The translations under genes and the position numbers were made by a program. DNA of 17,813 nt from Prevotella sp. CAG:755 (lineage in GTDB: Bacteria; Bacteroidota; Bacteroidia; Bacteroidales; Bacteroidaceae), in contig HF989227.1 of the NCBI GenBank assembly GCA_000431275.1, forward strand, positions 5,035 to 22,847, given 5' to 3'. Below are positions 13,634 through 17,813 of this stretch, piece after piece. The number at the start of each line of letters is the position of its first letter. The first letter of the stretch is position 1. The notes under the pieces are model-generated. The model saw only the letters and a program-made list of their open reading frames with translations, searched no databases and was not told the origin of the DNA.

Positions 13634-15193
13634 TTATTGCCAGCGGCTCAGGTCGAGTGTCTGTTTGACTGAGGCGTCGAGGGTCGGGAAGAAAGTGAAG
13701 CCTGTGAGTGCTTCGAGGTCGCTGACGGACATGGCGCAGTCCATGTAGCCCTGCGGGTTGTCGTAGCGGCGCTGGTCGAGTTTGAAGGCGATGGTGTAGA
13801 ACTGGCCTCCGATGCGGCGGGCAAGGGCCTTGAAGTAGTATTTAGGCACAGCTACGTTCCGGCCGTCGTTGTCGCGGACGTAGGTTATCTGCTGGTCGGT
13901 CGGGGTGGTGGGCATGGCTCCCGTGACAACGAAGAGGGTGTCCGTTCCGCTGCTCCATCCGCGCACGCGGTCCTCCAGGTTGGCCCAGATGCTTTGGTTG
14001 AGGCCCTGTCCCAGCTGTGGCGTCATGTTGGTGTAGTAGAATGTCGTGGCGTTGTCGGCGTTTGTGCGCACGCGGTCGGCACTGGGGATCTGGTGTCCGC
14101 GGTCGTATCCGTTGAAGCCCCGTCTCAGGTTGGCTTGCAGTTCTTGTGAGAGGCTCGGGTCGAACTGCCAGTCGTCGGTGCGGCTGCCGTCGCCGTTTGT
14201 GTAGTAGCCGCAGAGGGGATAGGCCACCCAGTAGGCTATTTTCAGGTCGGAGTCGTAGAGCATGGCGTAGTTGCGGACCGAAGGGTCAGAGGCCATCATG
14301 TGTACGATGTAGTGGAGGTTGTCCTGTTCGAGCTGCGCGTTGGTGATGAGGGGCGTCTCGGTGCGTTTGAAGTAGGTGGCTTCGCCTGTGGCGGCGCCGC
14401 TGCCTCCCGTGACGTTGAGGTTGAAGGTGTAGTCCTTGCCGCCCTCGAGCTGGGTCAGGGAGGGGGCGACGGTCTGTACTTTGTCGCCGAGGCGGAGGGT
14501 TACTTTGAGCCCTTCGGCGTATGTGCCGGGGATGAGCAGGGCTGTGGCTGTGGCCGAGGTCGTGCTTTCCGTCGTGACGAGCATGGCGACGTCGGCCGTG
14601 GCTGTCGGTGTGGAGAATGTGCCCGTCGTGAGGTCGAAGTCGGCTTGCGTGGCCACGTCTTCAAGGGTGGCTGTGAGGCCGTTGAGCACCGTGCCGTCGG
14701 TGGCGGTCAGCCGGAGCGTCAGGGTGGCCAGCTCGTGGTCGAAGTCAAGGCGGGCCGTGCGGTTCGTGAGGCTCAGCCCGCGGAGGTTGTCGGCGCGCAT
14801 GAGGTCGATCTTGGCGGGCTCGCTCTGGTCGGACACGTTGACTTTGTAGGTCGTGCCGCTCAGGGTGGCGTCGTAGGGGTAGTAGGCCACGAAGTCGACC
14901 GCCGAGCCGTCTGAGGGGAAATAGAGCGGCGAGGCCGAAGAGAAGTTGCCGTCGCCCGAGGGGGTCTCGTAGCGCACGGCGGCGTCGGTGCCGACGGTTT
15001 CACCGCTGGCGGCCATGAAAACGCCGATGGCGTCGCCGGCCTCCCACGTGGTGCCTGTGGCGCGGTGAGGAGTGGCGGTGGTGAATGTCACGGCGCGGTC
15101 GGCGTCCATGAGCGACTGTATTTCATTGGTGCAGCTGCTGAGCGCGGCGGCCAGCAGGGTGCTGAAACAAAGTGTGCTGATTGAGAAATTCAT
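13634..15193 (-). CDS. Surface lipoprotein: fimbrillin-like domain fused to DNA/RNA non-specific endonuclease
   Basis: 519 residues. The signal peptide ends AAALSSC with Cys21 followed by TNEIQS. Residues about 33-262 form a fimbrillin-like (Mfa-like) domain with RATGTTWEAGDAIGVFM (44-60), FPSDGSAVDFVAYYPY (92-107), NVSDQSEPAKIDLMRADN and FDHELATLTL. From about residue 275 the protein is a DNA/RNA non-specific endonuclease of the NUC type (Serratia nuclease family): GYDRGHQIPSADR with catalytic His367, YYTNMTPQLGQGLNQSIW with the expected Mg ligand Asn399, and NLE with Glu407 (counterparts of Serratia His89, Asn119 and Glu127). The active site is complete, so a surface-tethered nuclease that cuts both DNA and RNA is expected. 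It is the first gene of the unit, 54 bases downstream of a TAACTTTG box. The fusion of an adhesin-like module to a nuclease is unusual. Confidence 0.9.
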   Translation of the reverse strand: MNFSISTLCFSTLLAAALSSCTNEIQSLMDADRAVTFTTATPHRATGTTWEAGDAIGVFMAASGETVGTDAAVRYETPSGDGNFSSASPLYFPSDGSAVDFVAYYPYDATLSGTTYKVNVSDQSEPAKIDLMRADNLRGLSLTNRTARLDFDHELATLTLRLTATDGTVLNGLTATLEDVATQADFDLTTGTFSTPTATADVAMLVTTESTTSATATALLIPGTYAEGLKVTLRLGDKVQTVAPSLTQLEGGKDYTFNLNVTGGSGAATGEATYFKRTETPLITNAQLEQDNLHYIVHMMASDPSVRNYAMLYDSDLKIAYWVAYPLCGYYTNGDGSRTDDWQFDPSLSQELQANLRRGFNGYDRGHQIPSADRVRTNADNATTFYYTNMTPQLGQGLNQSIWANLEDRVRGWSSGTDTLFVVTGAMPTTPTDQQITYVRDNDGRNVAVPKYYFKALARRIGGQFYTIAFKLDQRRYDNPQGYMDCAMSVSDLEALTGFTFFPTLDASVKQTLDLSRWQ

Positions 15194-15246
15194 ATTCTTT
15201 ATTAAATGTGTACTCTTTGGCGTTCGTGGCGCGTTTGTTCCTGCTG

Positions 15247-15254
15247 CAAAGTTA
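15247..15254 (-). promoter_or_regulatory. -7 promoter box (TAACTTTG) of the nuclease/receptor unit
   Basis: The minus strand reads TAACTTTGCAG, matching TAnnTTTG exactly, 54 bases upstream of the first ATG of the five-gene unit, predicting a leader of about 45 bases. No clear TTTG is seen at the -33 position. It is the only good promoter box I find between 15193 and 7127. Confidence 0.65.
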
Positions 15255-15579
15255 ATATGCTTTGTTTGTTCGGTGTCTGACTATGTGCGCTTTTTTCGTC
15301 CGCATGCCCGGGGGTGATGCTATGGCGTGGTGTGATTTTGAAAGCCTGTTCCGGTGTTTCGGACGGTTTTGGCGCATTGTGCCGGACGGTCTGGCAGGAT
15401 TAGAACGCTTTTGTACGAATTTTGATATCTTTTACGTAAATTGCTAAAAAACAGTTACGTGTTTCCGGCGCTTCTTTCGCATGCACTCAGAAGGCTGCTG
15501 ACGGCTCTTGCGGCGCGTCTGTTTTTCCGGTCCGGTGGGTTGGTCCTTCCTTTCGGCCGCCGCGTGGCGATGCCCGCAG

Positions 15580-15599
15580 GGACGCCATTCATGGCGTCC
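15580..15599 (+). repeat. REP-like palindromic hairpin
   Basis: GGACGCCATTCATGGCGTCC is a perfect 9-bp stem around TC. It aligns without gaps with the 6265 core and with the minus strand of 548-567, with arm differences matched on both sides. The word TGCCCGCAGG directly to its left is shared with the 548-567 copy. Confidence 0.65.
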
Positions 15600-15761
15600 G
15601 GTGCCAGGACGTCACAAAGCGGCCGCCGCATTCCGCATGGCGCAGGCGGTAGAACACAGTCTGTCACCCGGGCGGGTGTGGCGGCTTCCGGTCGTTGCCG
15701 AAAATGTCCTTGCGGTTTCAGCTTGCCTTTCCGGCGGAAGCGGTCAGCCGTTTGGACTTTT

Positions 15762-15787
15762 CTGTCGCTGCGACAGGATTTTCTGTC
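15762..15787. repeat. Overlapping palindromes with the 16-bp GACAG dyad
   Basis: CTGTCGCTGCGACAG (15762-15776) is a perfect 7-bp palindrome around one base. It overlaps GACAGGATTTTCTGTC (15772-15787), which is identical to the dyad at 614-629. The central GACAG could pair with either CTGTC, so the element can form two alternative hairpins. The word CAGCCGTTTGG nearby also occurs next to the 614 copy on the other strand. Confidence 0.55.
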
Positions 15788-15872
15788 AGCCGTCTCGCAA
15801 ATCCTGCCTGCCGGCCTTCCGGGTCGAGCGGCAGGCTCGTGCCGGCGGTTGGGGCGTGCGGCTGTCCAGCGT

Positions 15873-15897
15873 GGGTCAGGCCGCTTCCGGCTGGCCC
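15873..15897 (-). terminator. Stem after the LuxR-type regulator gene, possible terminator
   Basis: GGGTCA-G-GCCG, loop CTTC, CGGC-TGGCCC: ten pairs including one T-G wobble and one bulged G. It starts about 12 bases past the regulator's stop codon. No T-tract follows, so function as a terminator is uncertain. Confidence 0.4.
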
Positions 15898-15908
15898 GTG
15901 CGGCGGTG

Positions 15909-16526
15909 TCAGATGTCTTCGGCTTTCAGCAGTCCGTGCATCACGGCATAGATGGTCAGGGCCGAGACGTTCTTGATGCCGAGCTTCTCGGTCAGGTTCT
16001 TGCGGTGGGAGATGACGGTGGTTAACCCGACGTTCAGCCGTGCGGCAATCTCCTTGTTCAGCAGGCCTGAGGCGATGAGCGTCAGCACCTCGCGTTCGCG
16101 GGGCGTTAGCGGATGTGCTTCGCCGGTGGCCGGGCGCACGTCGGCGGCGTGTGCCTTGTGCGGGCCGTGCCCTGTCTGCTCGAGGCGGAGCAGGTCGCGC
16201 ACAAGCTGCGGCTCGGGCTGGCATACGTTGAGCGTGTGCAGTTCGGCGGGGAGCTGTCCCGTGTCTTTGCCATGTACGAGGACGATGGTCTTGTGGGGCT
16301 CGGCGCGGAAGAAGGCGGCGTCCTCCATGAACGCCGTCACCGCGACGAAGTAGTGGGCGAAGCGCCCGGGCTCGTCGGAGGTGAGCGCGGCGGCCGAGGC
16401 ATAGGTGCGCACCTCGGCGCGGGGCATCATCGTGTGGATGAGGGCTGTCAGTCCCACGGCGGCCAGTGTGTTGTCCGTCACGATGGCTATGCTGGGCATC
16501 GCCGGATGGGGCGTCGCGTTTTCCAT
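15909..16526 (-). CDS. LuxR-type transcriptional regulator with degenerate receiver-like domain
   Basis: 205 residues. The C-terminal LuxR/GerE helix-turn-helix is clear at about 139-200 (PLTPREREVLTLIASG, LLNKEIAARLNVGLTTV, ISHRKNLTEKLGIKN). The N-terminal ~110 residues follow a receiver-like strand and helix pattern starting PSIAIVTDNTLAAVGLTALI, with one acidic residue in VTDN (16-19). However, the expected phospho-acceptor position at the end of the third strand reads HYFVAVTAF (58-66), with no Asp. It is therefore probably a pseudo-receiver that does not depend on a histidine kinase, or one sensing another signal. The family is common in Bacteroides and relatives. Met10 is a possible alternative start. 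The gene starts 3 bases after the NADH dehydrogenase stop, so the two are very likely cotranscribed and translationally coupled. Confidence 0.88.
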   Translation of the reverse strand: MENATPHPAMPSIAIVTDNTLAAVGLTALIHTMMPRAEVRTYASAAALTSDEPGRFAHYFVAVTAFMEDAAFFRAEPHKTIVLVHGKDTGQLPAELHTLNVCQPEPQLVRDLLRLEQTGHGPHKAHAADVRPATGEAHPLTPREREVLTLIASGLLNKEIAARLNVGLTTVISHRKNLTEKLGIKNVSALTIYAVMHGLLKAEDI

Positions 16527-16529
16527 GCG

Positions 16530-17813
16530 TCAGGCTTGCTTTTTGTCTTCAAGCCCCTTGCTCATCAGGTCCATGCCCCAGTGGGTCGAGGCGAGCAGGG
16601 CCTCGCGCTCGCGCACCTCCTTGGCTTTCTTGGCGTAGACAATCATACGCAGCGACTGGCTGTAAGAGATGTAGTTCCAGACCCAGTTGAACAGGACGAT
16701 GATTTTGTTGCGTACGCCCAGTATGGAGCGCAGGTGCACCACTAACCACATGACCCACGCGAGGAAGCCCGACATCTTCACCCGGTTGAACTCGGCCACG
16801 GCGCGGTTGCGCCCGACGGTGGCCATGGCGCCCAGGTTGCGGTAGCGGAAGGGGCGGAGCTCTTCGCCGTGTTCGAGGCGGCGCAGGTTCTTGGCCAAGA
16901 GGGTTCCCTGCTGGATGGCCACTTGTGCCAGCTGCGGGTGGCCGCCCGGATAGGCCGGGTCGTCCGTCATGATGCACTGGTCGCCGATGGCGAAGACGCC
17001 TTCGAGACCTTCGACGCGGTTGTAGGCGTCCACCTTGATGCGGTGGCCGCGTCCGAAGTGGCTCTCGTCCATGTTGCCGATGGGCTGGCCTGTCACGCCG
17101 CTGACCCAGATGAATGAGCGTGTCGGGATGGCGCGCCCGTCTTTGAGGATGACGCGATGGTCGGCAAAGTCCGTCACCATCGTGTCGAGCATCACGTTCA
17201 CGCCCATGGCCCGCAGGTAGCGTTCAACGGCTGCCGACGATTTCTTGCTCATTCCCGAGAGCAGGCGCGGGCCTGCCTCGATGAGGTTGATGTGCATCAG
17301 TTCGGTCGGGAGGTCGGGATAGTCTTTCGGCATGACGAAGCGCTTCATCTCGGCGATGGCTCCGGCGATTTCGACGCCGGTGGCGCCGCCTCCGACGATG
17401 ACCACGTTCAGCAGTTCTTCGCGTTCGGCCTCCGTGGCGCAGGTCAGGGCGCGCTCGAAGTTGTCGAGCAGGGCGTTGCGCAGGCCCATGGCTTCGCTGA
17501 CTGTTTTCATCGGCATGGCTTCTTCCTCGACGTGCTTGTTGCCAAAGAAGTTAGACGTTGTGCCTGCTGCGAAGACAAGATAGTCATACCTGACCTTGCC
17601 GATTGAGGTCTGGATGATTTTGTGCTCGGGGAAGATTGAGCGCACTTCGGCCATCCGGAAGAAGAAGTCGTGGCGTTTCTGGAAAATCTTGCGGAATGGG
17701 AAGGAAATCGAGCTCGGCTCGATGCCCGACGAGGCTATCTGATAGATGAGCGGGGGGAACTGGTGATAGTTGTTGCGGTCGACAAGGACGACCTGGAAGC
17801 CCGAGTGGCGGAG
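16530..17813 (-). CDS. ndh: Type II NADH:quinone oxidoreductase (NDH-2), N-terminus beyond the window
   Basis: 427 residues are visible and the frame is open to the right edge, so the gene is cut at its 5' end. The internal ATG at 17654 is not the start: the frame upstream encodes VVLVDRNNYHQ, FPPLIYQIASSGIEPSS and PFRKIFQKRHDFFFR, all conserved in NDH-2. NDH-2 oxidises NADH at the inner face of the membrane and reduces quinone without pumping ions. Also visible are YDYLVFAAGTTSNFFG, the NAD-binding motif VVIVGGGATGVEIAGAIAEM, the C-terminal FAD segment EGVFAIGDQC, and a C-terminal membrane-associating region (SGFLAWVMWLVVHLRSILG). The first FAD-binding glycine motif lies outside the window. 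It is followed after 3 bases by the LuxR-type regulator. Confidence 0.93.
   Translation of the reverse strand, partial: LRHSGFQVVLVDRNNYHQFPPLIYQIASSGIEPSSISFPFRKIFQKRHDFFFRMAEVRSIFPEHKIIQTSIGKVRYDYLVFAAGTTSNFFGNKHVEEEAMPMKTVSEAMGLRNALLDNFERALTCATEAEREELLNVVIVGGGATGVEIAGAIAEMKRFVMPKDYPDLPTELMHINLIEAGPRLLSGMSKKSSAAVERYLRAMGVNVMLDTMVTDFADHRVILKDGRAIPTRSFIWVSGVTGQPIGNMDESHFGRGHRIKVDAYNRVEGLEGVFAIGDQCIMTDDPAYPGGHPQLAQVAIQQGTLLAKNLRRLEHGEELRPFRYRNLGAMATVGRNRAVAEFNRVKMSGFLAWVMWLVVHLRSILGVRNKIIVLFNWVWNYISYSQSLRMIVYAKKAKEVREREALLASTHWGMDLMSKGLEDKKQA

Larger units (their letters stand above)
15194..15908. other. Intergenic gap with promoter, repeats and a terminator-like stem; no gene seen
   Basis: About 715 bp. 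The left part (15194-15300) is the leader and promoter of the nuclease unit and is A+T-richer than its surroundings. The middle has A+T-rich DNA near 15415-15455, then a REP-like hairpin (15580-15599) and a degenerate copy (15607-15619). The right part holds the GACAG dyads (15762-15787) and a stem just beyond the regulator gene (15873-15897). Open frames here resemble no protein I recognise. Confidence 0.7.

Noticed and set aside
15441..16025. A 194-residue plus-strand frame in the 15194-15908 gap
   Set aside because: It spans the repeats and ends antisense to the conserved LuxR helix-turn-helix region; no domain or plausible start context.
16530..17654. NDH-2 as a complete gene starting at the ATG at 17654
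   Set aside because: The frame continues upstream with residues conserved in NDH-2 (NNYHQFPPLIYQ), so that ATG is internal and the gene is cut by the window edge.

Overview
The window comes from a GC-rich member of the Bacteroidales (phylum Bacteroidota); genus and species cannot be fixed from the sequence alone. The evidence is lipoproteins with cysteine signals followed by acidic residues, fimbrillin-like (Mfa-like) domains, a DUF5689 lipoprotein paired with a TonB-dependent receptor, -7 promoter boxes of the Bacteroidota type TAnnTTTG, and a characteristic FAD oxidoreductase / Ndk / RadA protein set. All eleven protein genes I support lie on the minus strand, so the layout reads from right to left. 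I see no tRNA, rRNA, transposase or phage gene.

Right end (15909-17813): a type II NADH dehydrogenase, cut by the window edge, is followed 3 bases later by a LuxR-type regulator whose receiver-like domain appears to lack the phospho-acceptor aspartate. A repeat-bearing gap follows (15194-15908).

Centre (7127-15193): five genes form one apparent transcription unit, with a TAACTTTG -7 box upstream (15247-15254) and a strong intrinsic terminator downstream (7061-7102). In order they encode a surface lipoprotein fusing a fimbrillin-like domain to a DNA/RNA non-specific endonuclease; a second fimbrillin-like lipoprotein ending in a jelly-roll domain; a TonB-dependent receptor; a DUF5689 lipoprotein that shares the jelly-roll domain; and an exported endonuclease/exonuclease/phosphatase (EEP) protein. 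I read this as a candidate system for capturing, cutting and importing extracellular nucleic acid, or fragments of it. This is inference from domain content and is the most interesting part of the window.

Gap 5902-7126: a repeat field containing four 86-bp tandem repeats and two longer compound repeats. They carry REP-like hairpins in both orientations. The radA promoter region lies at its left edge.

Left (776-5901): radA, an NAD(P)/FAD-dependent oxidoreductase, ndk and a GHL10-type glycoside-hydrolase-like gene run as a housekeeping cluster, with a hairpin terminator after ndk. A further repeat-bearing gap (372-775) separates this from the start of a bile acid:sodium symporter (BASS)-like membrane transporter that runs off the left edge.

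All three gaps longer than 300 bp carry the same two small palindromic families: a REP-like hairpin of consensus AGGGnCGnCATTCRTGnCGnCCG written in two parts as AGGGnCGnCATTC + RTGnCGnCCG, and a 16-bp dyad GACAGGATTTTCTGTC. In the hairpin family, differences between loci are mostly matched on the two arms.
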